A program made the translations under genes and the position numbers. The notes under the pieces were generated by a model, which saw only the letters and a program-made list of their open reading frames with translations, was not told where the DNA came from and did not search any database. DNA of 64,000 nucleotides from an uncultured Clostridia bacterium. Lineage in GTDB: Bacteria > Bacillota > Clostridia > UBA1381. The stretch spans positions 1 to 64,000 of the forward strand of contig CAKSNH010000014.1 in assembly GCA_934476075.1 (NCBI GenBank). The letters are read 5' to 3'. Below, in pieces: positions 43,293 to 50,998 of the stretch; position 1 is the first letter of the stretch; every line of letters starts with the position of its first letter.

Positions 43293-44361
43293 CTAATCCG
43301 CTCCCGTCCTCTGCTTTTTCTTTCGGTATTACATCAAGCGACCGCATAATATCTTTTCTCGCCTTTGAACTGTACTGAGCATAATATTTATGCGTGACTT
43401 CAATGTTTTTGTGTCCCATAAGCTCCGCAACCATCTTTATGTCAATTCCGTCCTCCAACAATCTGCACGCAAACGTACGTCTTAATGCGTGTGGACGTGT
43501 TTTATCGGGATTTGTAATATTTACGACCATACAGTATTTTTTCAGCATTTTTTCAATAGCCGCAACTGTGATACGCTTTCCGAGTCTGCTCAAAAACAAC
43601 GCTTCCTCGCCCATCTGCTTCTTTTCGGTGCGTTCGTCTATGTATTTTGCAATCTCATTCTGCACTTGTATCGGCATGAATATTTCCTGCTCATCGCCAC
43701 CCTTTCGTGTTACAATAAATGACGATGTTTCAAAGCATACATCGCTTACATTCAAATTCACAAGTTCGCTCACACGAATACCCGTTCCCAGATATGTTGT
43801 AAAAATCGCAATATCCCTCTGCTTTTTGTTAAGGTATTCCGTTAAATCTCTGCCCTGAAAATAATTTTCACCGTTGTATATCACATCAAGCACCCTTATT
43901 GTTTCCTGTGTTGTAAGCGGTTTTTTTATTTTTTGGCTTACACTCGCAAAATCCACCTTATCGGTAACATTCTGCTTTATCCTGTCGGTCTTGTAAAGAT
44001 ATATGAACAGTCCACGCACCGCCGATAATTTTCTGTTTATCCCATGTGCCGAATTGTGTATTGTACGGCGTACTTTTCTGCCGTCTGACGTAACGGTTGA
44101 TATTTCATATTCACGCAGATATGCTTTAAAATTTATTAAATCTTCAACTTTTATTTGGTCCATCTGTTCAAGAGTAAAATCCTCTAATTTTTCCACTTCT
44201 TTAAACTTAAACAATTTTAGATAATTCAAAAACGTACGAATATCTATACTATACCCAATCTGCGTATTTATACTTTCACCGTCATAATATGTCTGTATAT
44301 ATGAATACACAAAATCGGGCATTTCCGCAAGATAGTTTGATAAATAAGAATATTTATTCAC
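43285..44361 (-). CDS. Tyrosine recombinase, XerC/XerD type
   Basis: 358 residues. The N-terminal SAM-like core-binding domain covers about residues 1-125 (INTQIGYSIDIRTFLNYL), and the catalytic domain has the full set of residues: Arg in LGTGIRVSEL near 195, Lys in FIVTRKGGD near 217, HALRRTF near 290, MGHKN near 315 and the nucleophile Tyr in HKYYAQYS near 326. It has no excisionase, integration site or phage genes around it and sits in a chain with pcrA and the SbcD/SbcC-like genes. It is therefore more likely a resident Xer-type enzyme for chromosome resolution than a mobile-element integrase. This role is inferred. Confidence 0.88.
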   Translation of the reverse strand: MNKYSYLSNYLAEMPDFVYSYIQTYYDGESINTQIGYSIDIRTFLNYLKLFKFKEVEKLEDFTLEQMDQIKVEDLINFKAYLREYEISTVTSDGRKVRRTIHNSAHGINRKLSAVRGLFIYLYKTDRIKQNVTDKVDFASVSQKIKKPLTTQETIRVLDVIYNGENYFQGRDLTEYLNKKQRDIAIFTTYLGTGIRVSELVNLNVSDVCFETSSFIVTRKGGDEQEIFMPIQVQNEIAKYIDERTEKKQMGEEALFLSRLGKRITVAAIEKMLKKYCMVVNITNPDKTRPHALRRTFACRLLEDGIDIKMVAELMGHKNIEVTHKYYAQYSSKARKDIMRSLDVIPKEKAEDGSGLDA

Positions 44362-44380
44362 AATACATCAAATCCTTTGT

Positions 44381-46687
44381 TTAATCCATTTTCTCCAATT
44401 TTGCAAACACCGCCATCAAATGCTTTACTCCCACACTGTCAAATGATATTGCCAGTTTTACGTCATTTCCGATAGACTGTGCCTCCAAAATAACACCTTT
44501 TCCGAACTTTTTATGTTTTACCACATCGCCGGCTTTAAAATTCAAGTTGTCCGATACATTTACTGCCGGAGCGGTGTTGCCCATCTGAGGTTTTACGGCA
44601 TACGGCTTATGATACGGAGTATTCACTTGGTTATACTGACCGTATGAATTGTCATAGCTTTGCTGACCGTATTGCGGATTATAAGCCTTCGCAAACGGAT
44701 TTGCCGACGCAAAATCGCTGACGCCTCTCTTGGCATTCATATATGCACGCACCGATGATTTTTCCTCTTTAAACTCCGGCGGAATTTCGTTAAGGAATCT
44801 CGACGGCTTATTATAAGTTGTAGAACCGTATAACATTCTCGATTCTGTTTTCGTGATATATAACATTTGTTTTGCTCTGGTAATCGCAACATAGCACAAA
44901 CGGCGTTCTTCTTCAAGTTCCTCTGCCTCACCGATGGAACGTGTGCCGGGGAATACACCTTCTTCAAGTCCCGACAAAAATACCACAGGGAACTCCAACC
45001 CCTTTGCACTGTGTATCGTCATCATTACAACTGCGTCCTGTTCCGCATCATAAGAATCAATATCCGAAATCAGGGCAACTCCTTCAAGGAACGTTGATAA
45101 ATCCGCATTTTCCTCTGCCTTTTCATGCTCCTGAACCACCGACATAAATTCGTTTAAGTTTTCTATTCTTGTTTGTGCCTCTGTTGTATTTTCTTTTTCG
45201 AGCATTTCCAAATATCCCGTATCGCTCATAACTTTCAGCACAAATTCCGACAATTCCATATTATCCTTTTCTTCGGTCAATGTATTAATCATGTCGGCAA
45301 AACCTGCAAGCTTTGTCTTTGTTTTCGATAATTCGGGAATCATCTCCGCAACCGATATAACCCCAAAAAGGCTCGTTCCTATTTCATTTGCCGCACGCTG
45401 AATTTTATCTACCGTTGTCAAACCTATTCCACGCTTAGGCTCATTTATAATACGCTTCAAACTCACATCATCATGCGGATTGTGGATAACACGCAAATAA
45501 GCTATAATATCCTTAATTTCTTTTCTGTCATAAAATCGAAGTCCCGACAGCACTCTATACGGCACTACTTCACGCAGAAACATTTCTTCAAGCACACGGG
45601 ACTGTGCATTCGTTCTGTACAATACCGCAAAATCGCTGTACTTGTATCCCTCGCCAACCAATTTATTTATTTGTCTTGCGATATACTGCCCTTCCTCATG
45701 CTCATTTGATGCGGTATATACCTGTATTTTCTCGCCTGTATCATTCTGCGTCCAAAGTGATTTCCCACGTCTGCCTCGGTTATTATGTATAACAGAATTG
45801 GCAGCGTCCAGTATATGCTGTGTCGAACGATAATTCTGCTCCAATTTTATAATCTTTGCATTCGGAAAATCCTTCTCAAAATCCAGAATATTTCTGATAT
45901 TCGCACCTCTGAATTTATAAATACTCTGGTCATCATCACCGACCACGCACAAATTATTATGATTTTCCTTATCCTTTGCCAAAAGATTGATAAGTGTATA
46001 CTGTACATTGTTTGTATCCTGATATTCGTCAACCATTATATACTTAAATTTTTCCCGGTATCTTTCCAAAATTTCGGGATATTCTTTAAATAATCTTACC
46101 GTAAGCATAATAATATCGTCAAAATCCAATGCGTTATTGCTCATTAATTTTTTCTGATATAACGAATAGATTTTTGCCACTTGGCTCATTCTGTAATCAG
46201 TCGCATTAATGTCCGCAAAACGCTGTGCGTCAAGCATATCGTCCTTCGCATTGCTTATAATCGACATCATCGCTCTCGGCGGAAAATTTTTATCGTTCAT
46301 GTCAAGCTCTTTCAGACAATCCTTTATAACCGTAGTTGTATCGGCGGTATCGTAAATAACGAAATTATTTTCGTATCCCAATTTATCTATATGACGTCTT
46401 AAAATCTTCACGCATACCGAGTGGAACGTACCCATCCACATATCGCCCGATATATCGCCAATCATATTTGCAATACGCTCTTTCATTTCATTTGCGGCTT
46501 TGTTGGTAAATGTTATCGCCAAAATATTATACGGTCTTACACCGTTTTGGGCGATAATATATGCCACACGATTTACAAGCACCGTTGTTTTGCCGCTGCC
46601 CGCTCCCGCCAAAATAAGCACCGGACCTTCCGTCTGCATTACCGCCTCACGTTGTTTTGTATTTAATCTCTCCAATAAATTTTGCAT
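44381..46687 (-). CDS. pcrA: ATP-dependent DNA helicase PcrA/UvrD
   Basis: 768 residues, superfamily 1. Walker A AGAGSGKTTVLVNR is near residue 27, DEYQDTN near 223, GDDDQSIYKFRGA near 250, QNYRST near 285, and VVFLSGLEEGVFP near 575. The C-terminal tail ends in a Tudor-like domain (FKAGDVVKHKKFGKGVIL) that contacts RNA polymerase. It unwinds DNA in repair and removes proteins from DNA. It is the first gene of the operon that continues to the recombinase and SbcD/SbcC-like genes. Confidence 0.97.
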   Translation of the reverse strand: MQNLLERLNTKQREAVMQTEGPVLILAGAGSGKTTVLVNRVAYIIAQNGVRPYNILAITFTNKAANEMKERIANMIGDISGDMWMGTFHSVCVKILRRHIDKLGYENNFVIYDTADTTTVIKDCLKELDMNDKNFPPRAMMSIISNAKDDMLDAQRFADINATDYRMSQVAKIYSLYQKKLMSNNALDFDDIIMLTVRLFKEYPEILERYREKFKYIMVDEYQDTNNVQYTLINLLAKDKENHNNLCVVGDDDQSIYKFRGANIRNILDFEKDFPNAKIIKLEQNYRSTQHILDAANSVIHNNRGRRGKSLWTQNDTGEKIQVYTASNEHEEGQYIARQINKLVGEGYKYSDFAVLYRTNAQSRVLEEMFLREVVPYRVLSGLRFYDRKEIKDIIAYLRVIHNPHDDVSLKRIINEPKRGIGLTTVDKIQRAANEIGTSLFGVISVAEMIPELSKTKTKLAGFADMINTLTEEKDNMELSEFVLKVMSDTGYLEMLEKENTTEAQTRIENLNEFMSVVQEHEKAEENADLSTFLEGVALISDIDSYDAEQDAVVMMTIHSAKGLEFPVVFLSGLEEGVFPGTRSIGEAEELEEERRLCYVAITRAKQMLYITKTESRMLYGSTTYNKPSRFLNEIPPEFKEEKSSVRAYMNAKRGVSDFASANPFAKAYNPQYGQQSYDNSYGQYNQVNTPYHKPYAVKPQMGNTAPAVNVSDNLNFKAGDVVKHKKFGKGVILEAQSIGNDVKLAISFDSVGVKHLMAVFAKLEKMD

Positions 46688-46714
46688 ATTTTATCAAACG
46701 TCCTCATTTTCAAA

Positions 46715-46743
46715 ATTTTAATTTATAATATATTTTAACACAA
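46715..46743 (-). promoter_or_regulatory. Possible sigma-A promoter for pcrA
   Basis: TTGTGT (46738-46743) and TAAAAT (46715-46720), 17-base spacer, minus strand, about 28 bases before the pcrA ATG. AT-rich context makes this less certain. Confidence 0.45.
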
Positions 46744-46915
46744 AACATCTGTTTTGGCTAGGCTATAATATCAAAAATTTTTACCTCTGCATGAATATGT
46801 TTATCGGTATAAGAAAATTGATATTCGGTTAAGTTAAAATTGCGGATAGATATTATCCGTTCGTCAAAAATTCAATATTTGTTTTTGACAAAATAATTTA
46901 GTAAGGGTGTTTTAA

Positions 46916-48211
46916 GTGTCCGAAAACAATAAAGAAAAAAAATGCTCAAAACCAAAAAAACTACCGTTTCGTATAGGCATTGTTATTTTAACCTCACTTA
47001 TAGCATTACCCATGATTTCAATAATACACTTAAAATGCGTTATTCCCAATGAAATCACTATAAGTGCAGGCAGCAATTTTTCCTACGAACTTCTGCCCTT
47101 TACCTGTGTAAACCAAAAAGGCAAACCGGCGAAACAATCCTCTGCAAAAGACGGACTTATTTCCACCGACGGAAATACCGTAAATTTTAACACGAATAAT
47201 GTATGCAATTATTCAATGTCGGTAAATCTTTTTGACACTATTCCCGTAAAGGACATAAGCGTTTCGGTAAAACCGCAGAAATATGTAATTGCGGGCGGCT
47301 CACCGATAGGAATTAAACTGTACACCGACGGTGTATTTGTTGTGGGAATGTCATATGTCACCACGCCCGACGGCAAAAACGTCTATCCTGCCAAAGATGC
47401 AGGTTTAAAAAACGGCGACATTATAACGGCAGTAAACGACAACAAAATATCTTCTGTCGAAGAAATGACCAAACTCATATGCTCCACCAACGGAACATTT
47501 ACTCTTTCGATAAATCGTGACAACGAAATAATGACCAAAACAGTCCATGCCGTACAAAGCAGCGATGGACAAGGCTACAAAATCGGTATATGGGTGCGTG
47601 ATTCCGCTGCAGGAGTCGGCACGCTGACCTTTTACGACCCCGACACCAACAAATATGCGGCTTTGGGTCACGCTATAACCGATGTGGACACAGGCAAAAT
47701 ATTAAATGTCAAAAAAGGCAGTATTCTCTCATGCAATATATTGTCTGTCACCAAAGGTGTGCGGGGTACTCCCGGCGAATTGGTGGGCGGATTTACCGAC
47801 AATACTCTCGGTGACATCAGCCTGAACAGTCCGTTCGGCATATACGGCAATATGACAAATACAGACGGTTTTACCAACACCGAAAAAACAGCCGTTGCCA
47901 CACGCTTTCAGATACAGGAAGGCGACGCATATATTCTCGCCGATGTTGACGGAGGCGGCATTAAACAATATACAATCAAAATCACCAAAATATCAAAAGA
48001 TAATTCAAATAACAAAGGTATCGTATTTAAAGTGACGGATAACAGCCTTTTAGACAAAACAGGCGGAATTGTGCAGGGCATGAGCGGCTGTCCGATAATA
48101 CAGAATAATATGCTTGTCGGAGCGGTAACTCATGTTTTTGTCAACGAACCGACAAAGGGTTACGGCATTTTCGCCGAAAACATGATAGATATAATATATA
48201 ATTTATCCTAA
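46916..48211 (+). CDS. spoIVB: SpoIVB peptidase (S55 family), sporulation signalling protease
   Basis: 431 residues. A basic N-terminus and one membrane helix (about residues 19-40) put the rest in the space between forespore and mother cell. A PDZ domain (AGLKNGDIITAVNDNKISS) lies near 160-210, followed by the S55 domain with ALGHAITD (catalytic His) near 245 and IVQGMSGCPIIQNN (catalytic Ser) near 390. In Bacillus it cuts SpoIVFA to activate pro-sigma-K processing. The usual GMSGSP has Cys at the second Ser. The start is GTG, preceded by AAGGGTG. Next to spo0A, as in most sporulators, but without recN upstream. Confidence 0.95.
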   Translation: MSENNKEKKCSKPKKLPFRIGIVILTSLIALPMISIIHLKCVIPNEITISAGSNFSYELLPFTCVNQKGKPAKQSSAKDGLISTDGNTVNFNTNNVCNYSMSVNLFDTIPVKDISVSVKPQKYVIAGGSPIGIKLYTDGVFVVGMSYVTTPDGKNVYPAKDAGLKNGDIITAVNDNKISSVEEMTKLICSTNGTFTLSINRDNEIMTKTVHAVQSSDGQGYKIGIWVRDSAAGVGTLTFYDPDTNKYAALGHAITDVDTGKILNVKKGSILSCNILSVTKGVRGTPGELVGGFTDNTLGDISLNSPFGIYGNMTNTDGFTNTEKTAVATRFQIQEGDAYILADVDGGGIKQYTIKITKISKDNSNNKGIVFKVTDNSLLDKTGGIVQGMSGCPIIQNNMLVGAVTHVFVNEPTKGYGIFAENMIDIIYNLS

Positions 48212-48234
48212 ATTTTGTAAATCTCCGAAACAGT

Positions 48235-48276
48235 GCCGTATTATATGATTTTAGCAGTTATATAATACGGCATTTT
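48235..48276 (+). terminator. Intrinsic terminator of spoIVB
   Basis: A perfect 12-base stem, GCCGTATTATAT/ATATAATACGGC (48235-48271), with a 13-base loop and a following ATTTTATT. Confidence 0.8.
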
Positions 48277-48406
48277 ATTGTAAAACCCACATTATTTCTA
48301 CATTTTTTATGTATTTTTCTATCAAAAAATATGTATTCTTTTTGATAAACTGTATATTATGTTTTTAAAAAATTGTAAAAAAATTATTAAAATTACATAT
48401 TTACTA

Positions 48407-48434
48407 TTGACATCATGTTAATTTGTGGTATTAT
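48407..48434 (+). promoter_or_regulatory. Sigma-A-type promoter for spo0A
   Basis: TTGACA (48407-48412) and TATTAT (48429-48434), 16-base spacer, about 108 bases before the spo0A ATG. The rest of the 330-base gap holds the spoIVB terminator and a TATCAAAAA/TTTTTGATA hairpin near 48318-48346. I see no clear 0A box. Confidence 0.6.
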
Positions 48435-48541
48435 TAGTTTTGTAAAGGCAAAGAAAAATTTAATTGTCTATATTGTAATAAACTGTTACTAACAGAGCAA
48501 TATTGCAAAAAACATTTATCAAATTTGGAAGGGGACTAATT

Positions 48542-49333
48542 ATGAATAACACAATTAACGTACTTATCGCTGATGATTTTCAATCATTTTCCGCAGACCT
48601 GTCAGACTACCTAAGTTCACAAAGCGACTTTACCGTAATCGGTCAAGCATATGACGGTATGGACGCATACGAAAAAATCCTTCAATACACTCCCGATGTA
48701 GTAATACTTGATGTTTTTATGCCGGGACTTGACGGCTTGTCAATCCTCAAAAAACTTCAAGCCGCCGACCTCCCGAAAAAGCCGACTTGCATACTTACAT
48801 CTGTGTCAGGCTCTGCAAATATCATGAATACAGCCCTTTCACTGGGTGCTGCTTATTATGTTCTTAAACCAATCAGCGAACTTGCACTTTTTGCCGATTT
48901 GGTACGCGATTTTGCCCGTTCGGGACAAGATATAAAAGCCGTTCCGACAGTAAAAACCCCCGCCGTATTACCAAAGCCGAAAAACTTTGATTTAGAGTCA
49001 ATCGTAACCAACTTCATACATGAACTCGGTGTACCTGCACACATAAAAGGCTATCAATATATCCGAACAGCCATAATGATGGTCACCGAAAATATGGAAA
49101 TGATAAACTACATCACAAAGCAGCTCTACCCTACCATTGCAAAGCAATATGCCACAACATCAAGCCGTGTAGAGCGTGCAATCCGCCATTCGATTGAAGT
49201 TGCATGGAGCAGAGGAAAGCCGGAAACCATGAATGAAATCTTCGGATATACAATCCATACCGGCAAAGGCAAGCCGACAAATTCCGAGTTTATCGCAATG
49301 GTGGCTGACAGAATTCGTCTGCAAATTAAATGA
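48542..49333 (+). CDS. spo0A: Sporulation master regulator Spo0A
   Basis: About 263 residues. The receiver domain has the acidic pair ADD near residue 10, the phosphorylation Asp in VVILDVFMPGLDG near 56-68, LTSVSG near 86 and VLKP near 107. The C-terminal Spo0A DNA-binding domain has the diagnostic TTSSRVERAIRHSIEVAWSRG recognition segment (SSRVERAIRH and EVAWSRG). Phosphorylated Spo0A commits cells to sporulation. The ATG at 48542 follows GGAAGGGGA; an in-frame codon at 48503 has no such site. Confidence 0.98.
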   Translation: MNNTINVLIADDFQSFSADLSDYLSSQSDFTVIGQAYDGMDAYEKILQYTPDVVILDVFMPGLDGLSILKKLQAADLPKKPTCILTSVSGSANIMNTALSLGAAYYVLKPISELALFADLVRDFARSGQDIKAVPTVKTPAVLPKPKNFDLESIVTNFIHELGVPAHIKGYQYIRTAIMMVTENMEMINYITKQLYPTIAKQYATTSSRVERAIRHSIEVAWSRGKPETMNEIFGYTIHTGKGKPTNSEFIAMVADRIRLQIK

Positions 49334-49348
49334 GCGTAACTTTTATAA

Positions 49349-49385
49349 GGCAGTCTATACACAAAAGCATGGGCTGCTTTTTTAA
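49349..49385 (+). terminator. Probable terminator of spo0A
   Basis: GCAG...CTGC arms (49350-49377) with a long loop run into seven Ts. The T-run also forms the outer end of repeat copy 3. The stem is short, so the call is moderate. Confidence 0.45.
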
Positions 49386-49480
49386 TTTGTAGGAAATTGA
49401 GTAAAACGCAATGATGAAAAATCAAAAATACTACCTTATTCCCATGCTCGCAAGCGGTGTTTCTATCAAAAGCTTTTTTA
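49378..49480 (-). repeat. Structured intergenic repeat, copy 3 (inverted, degraded)
   Basis: Same element as copies 1, 2 and 4, but in reverse orientation. Read on the minus strand: A-run, AGCTTTT, then CGCTTGCGAGC (hairpin 2 with both arms changed and still pairing), core GGAATAAGGTAGTATTTTTG, a broken hairpin 3 (ATTGCG/CTCAAT), TTCCTACAAATT and A-run. It sits between spo0A and the small membrane protein gene. Confidence 0.85.
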
Positions 49481-49550
49481 ATTGAATTATAAAAATTATT
49501 ATATTTTTCTGATTTTGGGAATAATAATATTGCATTAAAGAAAATATGGA

Positions 49551-49922
49551 ATGGTGAATATGGAAAAGCTAAAAATATTTTTGATTGGCGCAATAGGATA
49601 CAGCATAATAGAAATTCTATGGCGAGGGTATACACATTGGACGATGGGTCTGACAGGCGGAATTTGCTTTCTGCTGATTTATATGATATTTACAAAATAT
49701 AATTATATGCCTATTATAGCAAAATGTCTGCTCGGTACAGCGGTAATTACCACAATGGAATTGATTGTCGGGTGCGTGGTTAATCTTTATTTAAAATGGA
49801 ATGTATGGGATTATTCGGGCTATCACTATCAATTATTCGGACAAATCTGTCTGTTTTACTCGGTTATGTGGTTTTTGCTGTGTATACCTCTATCGTATTT
49901 TATAGATTTTCTGTCAGCTTAA
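49551..49922 (+). CDS. Small CmpB-like integral membrane protein (putative ABC-transporter type IV)
   Basis: About 123 residues with four predicted membrane helices. The first contains IGYSIIEILWRGYTHWTMGLTGG, whose E..WRG..HW..G..GG pattern (about residues 18-36) is the hallmark of the CmpB-type 'putative ABC transporter permease' proteins. No ATPase gene is nearby, and the true role of these proteins is unknown. Start choice is weak: ATGs at 49551 and 49560 lack strong ribosome sites. Inverted copies of the intergenic repeat lie on both sides. Confidence 0.75.
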   Translation: MVNMEKLKIFLIGAIGYSIIEILWRGYTHWTMGLTGGICFLLIYMIFTKYNYMPIIAKCLLGTAVITTMELIVGCVVNLYLKWNVWDYSGYHYQLFGQICLFYSVMWFLLCIPLSYFIDFLSA

Positions 49923-49932
49923 TTATTGCAAT

Positions 49933-50038
49933 AAAAAAGCTTTTGATTAAAAGCTCCGCCTGCGGGTGTAGGAATAATGTAGCATTTTTGATTTTCCGTC
50001 ATTGCGTTTTTACGCAATTTCCTACAAATTAAAAAAAA
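49933..50038 (+). repeat. Structured intergenic repeat, copy 4
   Basis: Nearly identical to copy 2. Hairpin 1 is AGCTTTT/AAAAGCT, hairpin 2 CGCC/GGTG with a G-U pair, core GGAATAATGTAGCATTTTTG, hairpin 3 ATTGCG/CGCAAT, TTCCTACAAATT and A-run. It begins 10 bases after the stop of the membrane protein gene and ends in the terminator of the glyoxalase-like gene. Confidence 0.9.
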
Positions 50039-50066
50039 CACATTCAGTGCATAACCGAATGTGTTT
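50029..50066 (-). terminator. Intrinsic terminator of the glyoxalase-like gene
   Basis: AAACACATTC/GAATGTGTTT (50036-50066) is followed on the minus strand by a run of eight Ts that doubles as the end of repeat copy 4. Confidence 0.8.
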
Positions 50067-50076
50067 ACATATAAAA

Positions 50077-50448
50077 TTATTTTTTCGCCGGAATAACTTC
50101 AAGCCAATATCCGTCGGGGTCAGAAATAAAGTAAATACCCATCTTAGGATTTTCAAAACATACGCAGTCCATTTCTTTATGTTTCTTTAACGCAGCGTCA
50201 AAATCTTCAACGGTAAATGCGATATGTATTTCATTGTCACCAAGATTATACGGTCTTTCCCAATCACGAAGCCATGTAAGTTCCAACTTATACGGACTTT
50301 TGCCATCGGTTAAATACACAATAATAAATTCTCCGCTTTCGGGAGTAATTCTCGACTCCTCAACAAGACCTAACGCATCTTTATAAAATTTCAGACTTTT
50401 GTCAAGGTCATAAACATTTAAGTTGCTGTGTGCAAAAGTAAAATTCAT
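50077..50448 (-). CDS. Glyoxalase I-like VOC protein
   Basis: 123 residues. FAHSNLNVYDLDKSLKFYKDALG (His near residue 6), KLELTW (Glu near 56), HIAFTVEDFDAALKKH (His near 75) and DPDGYWLEVIP (Glu near 117) place all four metal ligands of lactoylglutathione lyase. It probably detoxifies methylglyoxal or a related thiol adduct; Clostridia often lack glutathione, so the thiol partner is unclear. It follows the Rrf2 regulator gene by 16 bases and is very likely controlled by it. Confidence 0.85.
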   Translation of the reverse strand: MNFTFAHSNLNVYDLDKSLKFYKDALGLVEESRITPESGEFIIVYLTDGKSPYKLELTWLRDWERPYNLGDNEIHIAFTVEDFDAALKKHKEMDCVCFENPKMGIYFISDPDGYWLEVIPAKK

Positions 50449-50464
50449 AATTTTAATCTCCCAA

Positions 50465-50866
50465 TTAAATTTTTTCGTTAATAATCATATTAAAATCTAT
50501 TTTTCCGAGTTCTTCGGCAAATTGTTTTTGTACTCTCAGCAAACGTTTTTGAATTTGACAGTCACCAACATTTTTGCATATCTCAGGTTCTGAAATACAG
50601 CGATTAATCGCAATCGGACCGTCAATTATTTCAATAATCTGCTTAAAAGTAATCTCATTAGGTTTCCTTTTCAATATATATCCACCGTTCACACCTCTGT
50701 AAGATTTAACAATATCTGCCTGTACCAGTTTCCGCAGAATTTTCAGCGTAAAACGATAAGGAATTAGTTTTTGTTCTGAAATTTGCTTCGCTTCAATCTG
50801 TTTTTTTTCAGAACAAAGCATAGCGACTATACGCAGTGCATAGTCAGCTTCTCTTGTAATTTTCAT
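50465..50866 (-). CDS. Rrf2-family transcription regulator with Cys triad
   Basis: 133 residues. The winged helix-turn-helix (EADYALRIVAMLCSEKK...RFTLKILRKLVQADIVKSYRGVNGGYIL) covers residues 5-70. Three cysteines in RCISEPEICKNVGDCQIQK (about residues 90-108) match the cluster-binding pattern of IscR/NsrR-type sensors. It may therefore sense redox, NO or iron. It is transcribed with the glyoxalase-like gene from a promoter overlapped by a palindrome, consistent with autorepression. Confidence 0.9.
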   Translation of the reverse strand: MKITREADYALRIVAMLCSEKKQIEAKQISEQKLIPYRFTLKILRKLVQADIVKSYRGVNGGYILKRKPNEITFKQIIEIIDGPIAINRCISEPEICKNVGDCQIQKRLLRVQKQFAEELGKIDFNMIINEKI

Positions 50867-50892
50867 CGTTAGTCGTCCCCTATATCACATAC

Positions 50893-50947
50893 AATATTAG
50901 TGCAGTTGCACCAATATTATTTTAACGTTAATACAAGGTAAAGTCAA
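50893..50947 (-). promoter_or_regulatory. Promoter with palindromic operator for the Rrf2-glyoxalase operon
   Basis: On the minus strand TTGACT (50942-50947) and TAAAAT (50919-50924) have a 17-base spacer. Directly after the -10 box lies AATATTGGTGCA-AC-TGCACTAATATT (50893-50918), a near-perfect dyad with 12-base arms and one mismatch pair. It covers the transcription start and is a likely Rrf2 binding site. Confidence 0.8.
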
Positions 50948-50998
50948 TAGATTTTTACTAATTTCAGTAAAAAAATACTGTAAAAAATTTGTCAAACC

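Noticed and set aside
43285..44361. Tyrosine recombinase as the mark of a prophage or genomic island
   Set aside because: Neighbours are housekeeping repair genes, and no tRNA attachment site, direct repeats or phage genes are present.
50948..50998. TTTTACT/AGTAAAA hairpin as terminator of the aro operon
   Set aside because: The stem is short and almost all A/T, with no T-run on the required side; too weak to list.
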